NCBI RefSeq assembly: GCF_002101815.1
Contig: NZ_LQPM01000036.1
Coordinates: 1 to 64,000, forward strand
Direction of reading: 5' to 3'
DNA: 64,000 bases
From: Mycobacterium paraense
GTDB taxonomy: Bacteria; Actinomycetota; Actinomycetes; Mycobacteriales; Mycobacteriaceae
Position 1 is the first letter of the stretch; every line of letters begins with the position of its first letter. Shown here one piece after another: positions 22,693 through 31,149 of this stretch. The notes beneath the pieces are model-generated. The model did no database searches, was not told where the DNA came from, and worked only from the letters and a program-made list of their open reading frames with translations. A program made the position numbers and the translations under genes.

Positions 22693-24003
22693 ATGCTGGC
22701 CACAGACCGGCCCGCTGCCACAGTCTCGACGCCGGCACACAAGCGGCGGCTGACGCTGATCCGCTCGGCCCTCATCACGGCGGCGTTCATCGCCCCGGCG
22801 GTGGTGGTCAGGCTCGCCGGCCTGCACCTGGACCCGGTCGCCGCGCTGCTGACGTACGGGGCGGCCGTGGTGGCGGCCAGCTTCCTGCTGGCGTGGGCCG
22901 CCGAAGCGGCGCAGATCGACGTCTCCGGCGGCCTGGCGATCGCGGTTCTCGCCCTCGTGGCGGTACTGCCCGAGTACGCGGTCGACCTCTATTACGCCTA
23001 CGTGTCCGGCCACAACGCGGATTACACGCAGTACGCCGCCGCCAACATGACCGGGTCCAACCGGCTGTTGATGGGACTGGGCTGGCCCGTCGTCGTGCTG
23101 GTCAGCATCGTGGTGGCGCGCAAGGCCGGCTCCCGAGCCGCCGCTCCCAAATCCGGTGCGGTGGCGCTCGAGCCCGCCAATCGCGTCGAGCTCGGGTTTC
23201 TGCTCATCGCCGGCGTGGTCGCATTCGTCATGCCCGTCACCGGGGAGATCCACCTGGCGCTCGGGCTGGTGCTGCTGGCCTGGTTCGGCTTCTACCTCTA
23301 TAAGATCGGTCACGGCGACGTGGAGGAGCCCGAGCTCATCGGCACCGCCGCCGCGCTCGGGGAGCTGCCCGATCGCGCGCGACGCGTCGCGGTCGTCGGC
23401 CTGTTCGTCGCGTCGGGTGCGGTGATTCTGCTCTGCGCCAAGCCGTTCGCGGACAACCTGGTCGCGGCCGGTACGGAGCTGGGCATCGACCGCTTCCTGC
23501 TCGTGCAGTGGCTCGCGCCGCTGGCCTCCGAAGCGCCCGAGTTCATCATCGCGGTCATTTTCGCCGCCCGCGGCAAGGGCACGGCGGCGATCGCCACACT
23601 GATCTCCTCGAAGGTCAACCAGTGGACGCTGCTGATCGGTTCGTTGCCCGTGGCGCACATCCTCGGCGGGGGCGGCCCGTTTCTCGCGCTCGATTCGCGC
23701 CAGGTCGAGGAGGTACTCCTGACCGCCACGCAGACGCTGATGGGCGTCGCGCTGATCCTCGGGCTGCGGTTCCATCGCGCGTCGGCCTGCGCGCTGCTGG
23801 CGTTATTCGTCGTCCAGTTCCCGATCGTTTCGACGGCAGGGAGGCTGGTGCTGTGTGGTGTCTACACCGCGGTCGCCGTCGTCGGGCTGATCGTCAACCG
23901 CCGCCACCTGATGAGCACCGTCCAGGCGCCGTTTGTCGGCAGGGCCATCCGGCACAGCGGTCATCCCCATCACGAAGCGGAGGGCCCGACGCTCCCGCGA
24001 TAG
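22693..24003 (+). CDS. Sodium/calcium exchanger family cation antiporter
   Basis: The 436-aa membrane protein has about ten to eleven hydrophobic helices in two halves, each with the exchanger alpha-repeat look: Leu-Pro-Glu-Tyr-Ala-Val-Asp in the first half and Ser-Glu-Ala-Pro-Glu-Phe-Ile-Ile in the second. The acidic residues of these repeats bind the transported cation. I chose the ATG at 22693, which has AAGGA at 5-base spacing; an ATG at 22687 overlaps that site. The C-terminal tail is His-rich (His-Ser-Gly-His-Pro-His-His) and may bind metal. It likely exports Ca2+ or a similar divalent ion in exchange for H+ or Na+. Confidence 0.88.
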   Translation: MLATDRPAATVSTPAHKRRLTLIRSALITAAFIAPAVVVRLAGLHLDPVAALLTYGAAVVAASFLLAWAAEAAQIDVSGGLAIAVLALVAVLPEYAVDLYYAYVSGHNADYTQYAAANMTGSNRLLMGLGWPVVVLVSIVVARKAGSRAAAPKSGAVALEPANRVELGFLLIAGVVAFVMPVTGEIHLALGLVLLAWFGFYLYKIGHGDVEEPELIGTAAALGELPDRARRVAVVGLFVASGAVILLCAKPFADNLVAAGTELGIDRFLLVQWLAPLASEAPEFIIAVIFAARGKGTAAIATLISSKVNQWTLLIGSLPVAHILGGGGPFLALDSRQVEEVLLTATQTLMGVALILGLRFHRASACALLALFVVQFPIVSTAGRLVLCGVYTAVAVVGLIVNRRHLMSTVQAPFVGRAIRHSGHPHHEAEGPTLPR

Positions 24004-24060
24004 CGCGACGAACCCGGCCCACGGCACGCTCCGAATGCGCTGTGCGTATACGGTCCACGT

Positions 24061-24900
24061 ATGAATCGAGTGTCGGTGATCACGGGCGGCGCGGGCGGCA
24101 TGGGTCTGGCCACGGCCAGGCTCGTCGGCCGCGACCACTCCGTGGTGCTCTGCGACGTCAAACAGGACCGGCTGACCACCGCCGCCGCAACCCTGGAAGA
24201 CCTCGGGATCACGCCCACCATCGTCAACTGTGACGTCACCGACCCGACCGCTGTCGCGGGCCTGCTCGACACCGCAAACCAGCTCGGCACGCTCGCCTCG
24301 GTGATTCACACCGCGGGCGTGAGCCCGAGCATGGGCCCCGCCGACTACGTCATGCGGACCAACGCACTGGGCACAGCGAACGTCAACGAGGCGTTCTATG
24401 CGACCGCCGCCGACGGTGCCGCCATCGTCAATGTTGCCTCCATGGCGGCCCACATGTTGCCCGCGGAAATGATTCCGACGGGGCAATTCCCGCTCGCGGT
24501 GCACGACGCCGCAGCCTTCATGGAAGCCATGATGACGGCGTGCGACATCGTCCCCGAGGATGCGCGATCCGGTATCGCCTACGCGTTGAGCAAGAGCTTC
24601 GTGAGGTGGTACAGCCAGTCACAGGCGGAGCGATTCAACGCGCGTGGGTTGCGCATCGTCTCGGTCTCGCCGGGGTCGATCGACACCGAGATGGGCAGGC
24701 TCGAGGAGCAGGCCGGGGCCGGCGCCATGGTTGCCGATGCCGCGGTCCCGCGTTGGGGCAAGCCCGAGGAGATGGCCGAGTTGCTCGCGTTCTGCGCCAG
24801 CGACAAAGCCGGTTATCTCACCGGCACCGACATCCTCAACGACGGCGGCGTGATCGCCTCCATGACGGAGCGGGCCAGGGCGGCCGCCGCGAGCGGCTGA
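24061..24900 (+). CDS. Short-chain dehydrogenase/reductase
   Basis: The 279-aa SDR has Thr-Gly-Gly-Ala-Gly-Gly-Met-Gly at its start, an Asp (Cys-Asp-Val) after the second strand favouring NAD, His-Thr-Ala-Gly in place of Asn-Asn-Ala-Gly, and Tyr-Ala-Leu-Ser-Lys as its catalytic pair. An insertion of about 25 residues, rich in Met and acidic residues, separates the central strand from the Tyr. It ends with the usual Gly-Gly-Val segment. A small possible gene follows 36 bases downstream. The substrate is unknown. Confidence 0.88.
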   Translation: MNRVSVITGGAGGMGLATARLVGRDHSVVLCDVKQDRLTTAAATLEDLGITPTIVNCDVTDPTAVAGLLDTANQLGTLASVIHTAGVSPSMGPADYVMRTNALGTANVNEAFYATAADGAAIVNVASMAAHMLPAEMIPTGQFPLAVHDAAAFMEAMMTACDIVPEDARSGIAYALSKSFVRWYSQSQAERFNARGLRIVSVSPGSIDTEMGRLEEQAGAGAMVADAAVPRWGKPEEMAELLAFCASDKAGYLTGTDILNDGGVIASMTERARAAAASG

Positions 24901-24936
24901 CCGTCACCGCCCGGCGCCGGCCGGCGTCCGGGAGCC

Positions 24937-25185
24937 GTGAATCTCAGGCGGGAGTCAGCCGGACCGCGCGACGAGATCCGGCAGCCGTTCCTGCGGTCCG
25001 GGCTGCCCATCGACGACTGGCCCGCGATCGCCGAAAAGACCCTTCAGTTACGTTCCCTGGGGATCGGTCTCGGCATGCAGGCGTTCGGCAGGGCGGTAGA
25101 CAACGTTGCCGGCAGGATCGCCACCGAGGAAGCCGCGAAGATCGACGTGCCGAGGGCCACTCGTAAGCGGCGCAGCACCTCGTGA
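24937..25185 (+). CDS. Possible small protein, 82 aa, overlapping the monooxygenase end
   Basis: A GTG at 24937 opens 82 codons whose third positions are overwhelmingly G or C, as in real genes here, while the opposite-strand monooxygenase reading over the same bases is clearly weaker. The product is basic with a Trp-Pro-Ala-Ile-Ala-Glu-Lys helix and a Lys/Arg-rich end. No domain is recognised. It lies 36 bases after the SDR on the same strand and may be co-transcribed, or it may be a fragment of a once larger gene. It overlaps the last 138 bases of the convergent monooxygenase frame. Confidence 0.4.
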   Translation: MNLRRESAGPRDEIRQPFLRSGLPIDDWPAIAEKTLQLRSLGIGLGMQAFGRAVDNVAGRIATEEAAKIDVPRATRKRRSTS

Positions 25186-26676
25186 GTGGTGCGACCAATC
25201 TCGTGACCGCAGGCGCCAGGTCCGGCGTGCGTATTCCAGCTCGGTGTAAGGCCATTGGGTGACGATGCGGCCGGTGGGTGAGCGGAAGTAACTGTCGCAC
25301 CGGGTCCAGATGGTGCGCTCGAGGTCCGCGGAAAGCCGTTCGTTGTAGCGCTTTTCGGCTTCCGGGCGCACGTCGACGTAGCCGCCCCGGCGTGCCACCC
25401 GGCTCACCGCGCTGGCCACCAGCCGCGCCCCGGCCTCCAGGATGTAGACGATCGAGTTGCCGCCCTGGTTCGTGTTGGGGCCGTAGAGCATGAAGAAGTT
25501 CGGGAATCCACTGACCGCGACGCCCAGGTAGGCGCTGGGATCGGGTCCCCAGCGCTCGTGCAGGCGCTGTCCCCCGGCGCCGATGACGTCGATCCCCGAC
25601 AGATAGCGCGACGTCTCGAATCCGGTGGCCAGCACGATCGCATCGACGTCGACGAGCCGGCCGGCCTTGGTGACGATCGACGTCTCGGTCACGCGGTCGA
25701 TGGGATCGGTGACCAGGTCGACGTGGTCTTGCTGCAATGCCCGGTAGTAGTCGTCACCGAGCAGCACCCGCTTGCAGCGGAATGGGTAGTCGGGCGTCAG
25801 CGCCCGGCGAAGCCGCTCGTCGGCGACGGTGCGCTCCAGAAACGACGTCGCGACCCGGGTGCGAGCGGTGACGACGGGGTCGTCGGCGAAGGTCGCCGTG
25901 TTGTCGTGCTGGAATTTCCAGATCTGCCAGCGGGTGCGGCGGGTCGCCAGCGGGTTGTGCCGGAATTGCGCCAATTCGGCTGGGCTGTACGGGCGGTCGT
26001 CCTTGGGGACCATCCACGGCGGCGTGCGCTGGAACACCGTCACCCGGCCGGCGATCTTGGCCAGCTCGGGAACGGCTTGCACGCCGCTGGCGCCGGTGCC
26101 GATCACCGCCACCCTCTTGCCGGCCAGGTCGATGGCGTGATCCCACTGCGCGGTGTGCATGAGCGCGCCGGCGAAGTCGTTGAGCCCGGCGATGGCGGGC
26201 AGCTTGACGGACCCGAACAAACCCACGGCGCAGACGACGACGTCGGCGGACAGGTCGGCGGCGCGCCCGCAGCGTTCCAGCCGGCAGTCCCACTGCCACG
26301 TATCGGCGTTCCAGCGGATCGCGCGGACCCGGGTGTCGAGCATGAGGTGGCGACGCAGATCGAAGTCGTCGGCCACCGACTCCAGGTAGGCCAGGATCTC
26401 GGGCTGTCGCGCGTAGGTGCGGCTCCAGGACTTGTTGGGCGCGAACGAGAACGAATACAGGTGGCTCTGGATGTCGCAGGCGGCGCCGGGATAGGTGTTG
26501 CGCCGCCACGTTCCCCCTACGCCGCCGTCGGCCTCGACAATCGTCAGGTCGTCGATGCCCGCACGGCGCAGCGCCACGGCGGTGCCGAGGCCGCCGAACC
26601 CGGCGCCGATGATCACCACCTTCGGTGCGGGCCGGCGCCGCGTCGCGGCCCGGGCTCGTCCGAGGACGTACTTCAC
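25048..26676 (-). CDS. Baeyer-Villiger-type flavin monooxygenase (second of pair)
   Basis: The 542-aa protein has an FAD loop (Gly-Ala-Gly-Phe-Gly-Gly near residue 24), the fingerprint Phe-x-Gly-x3-His-Thr-x2-Trp, and an NADP loop (Gly-Thr-Gly-Ala-Ser-Gly). It should insert oxygen into a ketone or oxidise a heteroatom with NADPH and O2. The GTG start overlaps the first monooxygenase stop (GTGA), so the two are translated together. The family normally ends near a Tyr-x-Arg-Arg-Thr segment; here about 55 further residues follow that overlap the opposite-strand small gene and look non-native, so the original stop may have been lost. Confidence 0.88.
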   Translation of the reverse strand: MKYVLGRARAATRRRPAPKVVIIGAGFGGLGTAVALRRAGIDDLTIVEADGGVGGTWRRNTYPGAACDIQSHLYSFSFAPNKSWSRTYARQPEILAYLESVADDFDLRRHLMLDTRVRAIRWNADTWQWDCRLERCGRAADLSADVVVCAVGLFGSVKLPAIAGLNDFAGALMHTAQWDHAIDLAGKRVAVIGTGASGVQAVPELAKIAGRVTVFQRTPPWMVPKDDRPYSPAELAQFRHNPLATRRTRWQIWKFQHDNTATFADDPVVTARTRVATSFLERTVADERLRRALTPDYPFRCKRVLLGDDYYRALQQDHVDLVTDPIDRVTETSIVTKAGRLVDVDAIVLATGFETSRYLSGIDVIGAGGQRLHERWGPDPSAYLGVAVSGFPNFFMLYGPNTNQGGNSIVYILEAGARLVASAVSRVARRGGYVDVRPEAEKRYNERLSADLERTIWTRCDSYFRSPTGRIVTQWPYTELEYARRTWRLRSRDWSHHSRGAAPLTSGPRHVDLRGFLGGDPAGNVVYRPAERLHAETDPQGT

Positions 26677-28451
26677 GGACCGCCCCCGCGAATTTCGAGG
26701 CCTTCCATCGCCCCGCCGGCCCGCCATGCCGTCAAGATGTCGTCGTATTCGGTCGGCGCACCGATGAAGAAGCTGCCCTGCCGAGTCTTGGCGTCCGCCT
26801 TGCCTTCCCGGTTGTAATAGCCCGGCGTGCAGGTCTTTGCCCGCTCGGCGGTCGCGGATGAGCGGGCCACCACCATGTCGACCCAGGCGGCTTCGGCGGC
26901 GGGCGAGGGCTCGATCTCGCTGACGCCGCGGGCCAGCGCCCAGGCGATGATCCACGCGGCATGGCTCGCCTGCACGTCCAGCAGGTAGGGGAAGTTCACC
27001 GTGAGCCCCGCCTGGGCGATGCTCTCGATGAAGCAATTCGGGAAACCGTTGGCGCACAGGCCCTGGAACGTGCGCACTCCGTCGCGCCACCGGTCCGTCA
27101 GCGTCACGCCGTCGCGACCGATCAGCTCGAACCCCGTGCGCCGGCAATAGTCGGTGCCGACCTCGAAACCCGTTGCGAAAATGAGGCAGTCGAGTTGGTA
27201 GGTCACTCCGTCGACCACCACGCCGTCCTCGGTGATGCGCTCCACCCCGCGGCCACGGGTGTCGACCAGGGTTACGTTGTCGCGGTTGAACGTCTGCAGG
27301 TAGTCGTCGTGGAAGCAGGGTCGCTTGCAGAAGTAGCCGTACCAGGGTTTGAGCGCCTCGGCGGTTCCGGGATCGGCCACGATCTCGTCGACCCGCGCCC
27401 GGATCTCCTCCATCTTCGCGAAGTCGGCCAGTTCGATGTTGGGCGCCGGCGCACCGTCGCCGCCCTGGCGCATGACCGGAAGCTTGCGGGTGATGCTCGT
27501 CCACGCGTCGGCCACCAGGTCCTCCTCGGCCTGCCCGCCGGCCGTCAGGACCTGGAAGTTGCGGATGCGCTCGCGCTGCCAGCCCGGCTGTAACGTGTTG
27601 GCCCACTGGGCATCCGTCGGTCGATTGGCTCGCACGTCGACGGAGGACGGGGTGCGCTGGAAGACGAACAGGTGCTGCGCCGCGGCGCCAAGGTGCGGGA
27701 CGCACTGGACGGCCGTCGCGCCGGTGCCGATGATGCCGACCCGCTGTCCGGCCAGTTTCTCCAGCCGTTCGCCGGTGTACGCGTAATCCCACCGGCTGGT
27801 GTGGAAGGCCTGGCCGCGAAAGCGGCCGAGACCCTCGATCCCGGGCAGCTTGGGCTTGGCCTGATAGCCGTTGGCCATGGTAACGAACTTGGCCCGCATC
27901 GAGTCGCCGTGATTCGTCCGGATGACCCAGCGGGAAGTCTCTGCGTCCCAGCGTATCTCGTGCACTTCGGTCTGCAGGCAGGCGTCGCGGTAGAGGTCAT
28001 AGCGCTCGGCGATGCGCTGGCAGTGCGCGAAGATCTCCGAGCCGCGGGCGTACTTGTCCGAGGGAAGGTAGCCGAGTTCCTCCAGGAGTGGCATGTACAC
28101 GTAGGACTCGACATCGCAGGCGATGCCGGGATATCTGTTCCAGTACCAGGTGCCGCCGACGTCGGCGGCACGGTCGATCAGGCGCACGCTGTCGACGCCG
28201 AGCTCTCGCAGCCGCGCCCCCGTCAACAGCCCGCCGAAGCCGGCGCCGATGACCGCGACGTCCACCTCGTCTGTCAGCGGCTCGCGGGTGAAGGTTCCGT
28301 CCACCCACGGGTCCTCGGCGAAGCGCGCGAAGGCGCCCGCCGTCTCCACGTACTGCGCGATCCCGTCCGGCCGCAGGCGCCGCGCCCGCTCCTCGGCGTA
28401 GCGCCGCCGCAGCGCGTCGACGTCGAACGTCACGCCGACGGTCTCGGTCAA
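26673..28451 (-). CDS. Baeyer-Villiger-type flavin monooxygenase (first of pair)
   Basis: The 592-aa protein matches cyclohexanone/steroid-type monooxygenases with an N-terminal extension of about 60 residues. It has Gly-Ala-Gly-Phe-Gly-Gly for FAD, the Phe-x-Gly-x3-His-Thr-x2-Trp fingerprint, Gly-Thr-Gly-Ala-Thr-Ala for NADP, and the Ala-Thr-Gly-Phe-Glu motif. The start is TTG with a GAGGA site upstream. It leads the two-gene operon and is preceded by a palindromic A/T-rich operator at 28478-28506. The upstream TetR gene lies on the same strand. The substrate is probably a cyclic or linear ketone; having two enzymes side by side suggests two steps or two substrates. Confidence 0.9.
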   Translation of the reverse strand: MTETVGVTFDVDALRRRYAEERARRLRPDGIAQYVETAGAFARFAEDPWVDGTFTREPLTDEVDVAVIGAGFGGLLTGARLRELGVDSVRLIDRAADVGGTWYWNRYPGIACDVESYVYMPLLEELGYLPSDKYARGSEIFAHCQRIAERYDLYRDACLQTEVHEIRWDAETSRWVIRTNHGDSMRAKFVTMANGYQAKPKLPGIEGLGRFRGQAFHTSRWDYAYTGERLEKLAGQRVGIIGTGATAVQCVPHLGAAAQHLFVFQRTPSSVDVRANRPTDAQWANTLQPGWQRERIRNFQVLTAGGQAEEDLVADAWTSITRKLPVMRQGGDGAPAPNIELADFAKMEEIRARVDEIVADPGTAEALKPWYGYFCKRPCFHDDYLQTFNRDNVTLVDTRGRGVERITEDGVVVDGVTYQLDCLIFATGFEVGTDYCRRTGFELIGRDGVTLTDRWRDGVRTFQGLCANGFPNCFIESIAQAGLTVNFPYLLDVQASHAAWIIAWALARGVSEIEPSPAAEAAWVDMVVARSSATAERAKTCTPGYYNREGKADAKTRQGSFFIGAPTEYDDILTAWRAGGAMEGLEIRGGGP

Positions 28452-28477
28452 GGGATCGTCCTCATCGTGTCCCCGAC

Positions 28478-28506
28478 TATATAATCAATCAATTGATCAT
28501 ATCAAT
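28478..28506. promoter_or_regulatory. Candidate TetR operator upstream of monooxygenase pair
   Basis: An A/T-rich run with TATAATC followed by the perfect palindrome ATCAATTGAT and then ATATC lies 27 bases above the TTG start. Its TATAATC and ATCAATT blocks recur in the gap between the two TetR genes (29247-29267), suggesting one regulator binds both. Confidence 0.5.
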
Positions 28507-28602
28507 GGTGCGCCGGGCCCCGCGAGAACGACGCCGAACCTGCGCCCAGCGCGCGAATTTCAGCGAAAAGGCGATCTGATTGCAGTCTCGCCCGCCCGGC
28601 GC

Positions 28603-29202
28603 CTATGAATTTCGGCCCCTCGGACCCAGCAGCGTTCCCCTGATCAACTTCTTGGCCGCGCGCAGCGCCGCCTGGTAGTCCTCCGGCGGCAGCGACGCCC
28701 CCAACTCGGTGAGCCCGTAGATCAGCGAATAGATCGCCTCGACGGCACCCTCCGGCGCGCCGTCCACGATGCCCTCGATGATGTCGCGAAACGCGGTGAA
28801 CCCAGTGCTGCCGGCCAGCCGGGGATCGAGCTCCACCGCGCTCTCGGCCCGGATCGCCCACTCGAAGGCCGCGAGATCGGGGAATTCACGCATCAACCGT
28901 CCCGATTCGTCGAGCACCGCCTCGATCCGGTCGATGGGGCTGCCGGGGCGCTCGGCGGCCCGGCGCAGCCGGGGCAACGCGACGTCGGTTCTGGCCGCGA
29001 TGGCCGCCTGGATCAATTCCGACTTGTTGGGGAAGTAGTTGTACAGGCTGGCACTGGTCACCTGCGCGGCGCGGGCGATCTCGCGGATGGTCGCCTTGGA
29101 GTAGCCCACTTCGGCGACGCAGCGCATGGTGGCGACGATGATCCGTCGGCGGGTTTCCTCGCCGCTGGCCCCGACGGGGCGACCCAGTTGCACCCGCGTC
29201 AT
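28603..29202 (-). CDS. TetR family regulator (paralogue A of inverted pair)
   Basis: The 199-aa product has a TetR head (Arg-Cys-Val-Ala-Glu-Val-Gly-Tyr-Ser-Lys-Ala-Thr-Ile-Arg-Glu-Ile, then Ser-Leu-Tyr-Asn-Tyr-Phe-Pro-Asn-Lys) and a ligand domain. It is nearly the same, over its first 60 residues, as the divergent TetR at 29301, at both protein and DNA level. It lies on the same strand as, and 151 bases above, the monooxygenase pair, so it probably controls that operon. ATG at 29202. Confidence 0.92.
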   Translation of the reverse strand: MTRVQLGRPVGASGEETRRRIIVATMRCVAEVGYSKATIREIARAAQVTSASLYNYFPNKSELIQAAIAARTDVALPRLRRAAERPGSPIDRIEAVLDESGRLMREFPDLAAFEWAIRAESAVELDPRLAGSTGFTAFRDIIEGIVDGAPEGAVEAIYSLIYGLTELGASLPPEDYQAALRAAKKLIRGTLLGPRGRNS

Positions 29203-29462
29203 GGTGATGTCCTCACTCCTGCGTCCTGTCGACCGACTCCCTCGAATATAATCGGGCGATCAATTATCGTTCGGCTTCGCCAGCACAACTCGGCCGCCCG
29301 GTGGGCGCCAGCGGCGAGCAGACCCGTGCCCGAATCATCGCGTCGGCCATGCGCTGCGTCGCCGACGTGGGCTACTCCAAGGCGACGATTCGCGAGATCG
29401 CCAAGGCCGCCGACATGACGAGCGGCAGCCTGTATCACTATTTTCCGAACAAGTCGGCGTTG
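29019..29462. repeat. Inverted duplication of TetR 5' coding regions
   Basis: The DNA coding the first about 60 residues of the minus-strand TetR (29019-29193) is strongly similar to the plus-strand TetR region at about 29283-29462, in opposite orientation. Long runs are identical apart from third-base changes, for example around the Gly-Tyr-Ser-Lys-Ala-Thr codons. It points to duplication and inversion of one regulator gene. Confidence 0.7.
29247..29267. promoter_or_regulatory. Candidate TetR operator in the divergent gap
   Basis: TATAATC and ATCAATTAT blocks (ATAAT/ATTAT inverted arms) lie between the two divergent TetR genes. The same blocks occur upstream of the monooxygenase pair. It also overlaps where an N-terminal start for the plus-strand TetR would be expected. 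Confidence 0.5.
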
Positions 29463-29942
29463 TTCGCGGCGACCACCCGGGAGATCGACGAGGTCGCGTC
29501 CACCCGGCTGCGGGCCGCCGCGGCGCCGGGCGGAGACGTCCTGGATCGCCTGGAGGCGATGCTGGACGAGTTACACCGGTTGCTGCGCGAGTATCCCCAC
29601 CTGGCCGCCTTCGATCGCGCGATGCGTGCCGAACGCACCGCCCACCCCCGCGGTGGCCGAGCGCGGCCCGCGGGGTTGAAAGCGTTGCGCGACAGCATCG
29701 ATGACATCGTGCGGGACGCCCGCGCGCAGGGAGCGCTCCCGCCCGACACCGACCCGGGCGCCGCTGTCGATGCGATTTATGCGCTGGCTCGCGGCCTGAC
29801 GGAGCGGGCCGCCAACCTGGAGCCGGCGGCCTACGCGGCCACGCTGAGCTCGGCCAAGGAATTGATCAGGGGAACGCTTTTCGCGCCCCGAGCGAATCCC
29901 CGAGGGTCCACACCGAAACGCCGATCAAAACGAGGTCCTTGA
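29301..29942 (+). CDS. TetR family regulator (paralogue B of inverted pair), start uncertain
   Basis: The product has the same head as paralogue A, including Gly-Tyr-Ser-Lys-Ala-Thr-Ile-Arg-Glu-Ile and Leu-Tyr-His-Tyr-Phe-Pro-Asn-Lys. The GTG at 29301 starts 213 aa. Homology to paralogue A continues upstream in frame (Gln-Leu-Gly-Arg-Pro-Val), yet no ATG, GTG or TTG exists before an in-frame TGA at 29205. The gene may use GTG 29301 on a leaderless message, a rare start, or have lost its start. The last 77 bases overlap the convergent DUF417 gene; paralogue A ends earlier, so this tail may be recent. Confidence 0.8.
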   Translation: MGASGEQTRARIIASAMRCVADVGYSKATIREIAKAADMTSGSLYHYFPNKSALFAATTREIDEVASTRLRAAAAPGGDVLDRLEAMLDELHRLLREYPHLAAFDRAMRAERTAHPRGGRARPAGLKALRDSIDDIVRDARAQGALPPDTDPGAAVDAIYALARGLTERAANLEPAAYAATLSSAKELIRGTLFAPRANPRGSTPKRRSKRGP

Positions 29943-30357
29943 GCAGGAATTGGCCCGGCATCCCGGACAACACGGGAAGGCCGGCGGCGTGCGCCGAGAC
30001 CACCCCCGGCGTGGTGAACAGGAAGCTCAACGTTCCCAGGAACAGCACCACCGCAAGGGCACTGCCGGCCGCAGACGCGCGCGGCCATAGCGGCCTCAGC
30101 GCGATGAGAAGCGCGGCAACGATTTCCATCGTTCCCAGCCCCCGCGCGACCGTCGTCACGCTGGCCACGTGGTAGATCCAGCTCATCAGCGGGCTGTGTT
30201 CGATGAGCACGCGGGATTCCATCTTCACGTACTTGCCGAACCCGATCCAGGCCAAGACGACCACCAGCCCGTAACGGCTGACCAGCTGTCCGAATCTGGT
30301 CAGCGACGGGGCGAGACGCTGCGGTGGCGCGGCGGTGGCACTTCCGTGGTCGATCAT
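29866..30357 (-). CDS. DUF417 family membrane protein (YkgB/RclC-like)
   Basis: The 163-aa product has about four membrane helices (roughly residues 27-45, 62-88, 95-115 and 135-155), a Gly-Phe-Gly-Lys-Tyr-Val segment after the first, and Gly-Pro/Gly-Gln-Phe-Leu-Leu-Lys-Asp near the end, as in DUF417 proteins. RclC of E. coli is in this group and helps against reactive chlorine; a general role is not established. It follows the TetR at 30433 on the same strand by 75 bases, so that regulator may control it. Its end overlaps paralogue B by 77 bases. Confidence 0.82.
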   Translation of the reverse strand: MIDHGSATAAPPQRLAPSLTRFGQLVSRYGLVVVLAWIGFGKYVKMESRVLIEHSPLMSWIYHVASVTTVARGLGTMEIVAALLIALRPLWPRASAAGSALAVVLFLGTLSFLFTTPGVVSAHAAGLPVLSGMPGQFLLKDLVLIGVSVWTLGDSLGARKAFP

Positions 30358-30432
30358 CGATTGAGCGTCCTTCCCGCAATGCGTGTTGAGGGCAATTGTT
30401 CGTAGTGCACACGATCGGGGAGGCGGTTGGGT

Positions 30433-31080
30433 TCAACGACCCAATTGCTCGAGGCCCGCGACGATGAGCCGCAACCCGTTTGCGAACTCCTCCTCCAGCG
30501 GAACGGGCAGATCGTCCGCGACCGCGACCGTCGCGGGATAGCGCGACGGATCGAGCTCACGAAATGCGGTCGCCAGCTGGGCATCCCGCTCGTTCCCGGT
30601 TCCGGAGAGCTGGATCCCGAAGCCGAGGACGTAGCGCGACAGGGTCGCGTAGGCGTGGGCCGCCACCCCCGGCGCGAACCCGTTCTCCAGCAGGACCGAC
30701 AGAATCAGCTCACGCTGTCGCAGCGCGTTCGGCCCCATCGGCACGTGCCCGACCAGTAGGGACGCGGCGTGCCCATGTCGGCCCAAGGCGTCAAACATGT
30801 TCTGCGCAAACGCGATACAGACCCGCTGCCAGGACAGCGCGGCGACGGCTTTCGTATCGAGTTCGATTTCCCCGAGCAGGCGGTCGACCATCATCGCCAC
30901 CAGCTCCGATCGGTTCGCAAAGTGGCGGTACAGGGTGGCGGTGCCCGACCCCAGGCGCTGCGCCAGGGAACGCATCGACAGCGCGTCGGCCCCCTGCTCG
31001 TCGACGAGTTCGATGGCCGCCGCGAGGATCCGGTCCAGCGGCACCGCCGGGCGCCCGCGGGAGCGTTTGACACCGTTCAT
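30433..31080 (-). CDS. TetR family regulator with TetR_C-type effector domain
   Basis: The 215-aa product has Arg-Gly-Arg-Pro-Ala-Val-Pro-Leu-Asp-Arg-Ile near its start and a Thr-Ala-Thr-Leu-Tyr-Arg-His-Phe-Ala-Asn-Arg recognition helix ending about residue 55. Its C-terminal domain resembles the tetracycline-repressor class II type. The ATG at 31080 is chosen because the codons above lie in the divergent promoter. It is divergent from the flavin reductase gene (31150) with 69 bases between and leads toward the DUF417 gene. It probably represses one or both. Confidence 0.9.
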   Translation of the reverse strand: MNGVKRSRGRPAVPLDRILAAAIELVDEQGADALSMRSLAQRLGSGTATLYRHFANRSELVAMMVDRLLGEIELDTKAVAALSWQRVCIAFAQNMFDALGRHGHAASLLVGHVPMGPNALRQRELILSVLLENGFAPGVAAHAYATLSRYVLGFGIQLSGTGNERDAQLATAFRELDPSRYPATVAVADDLPVPLEEEFANGLRLIVAGLEQLGR

Positions 31081-31149
31081 ATTTATGGCAACACTGTATC
31101 CGTTAACTCGTTCTGGATCAAACACCGCTCATAGCAAGGACATCTCGCC

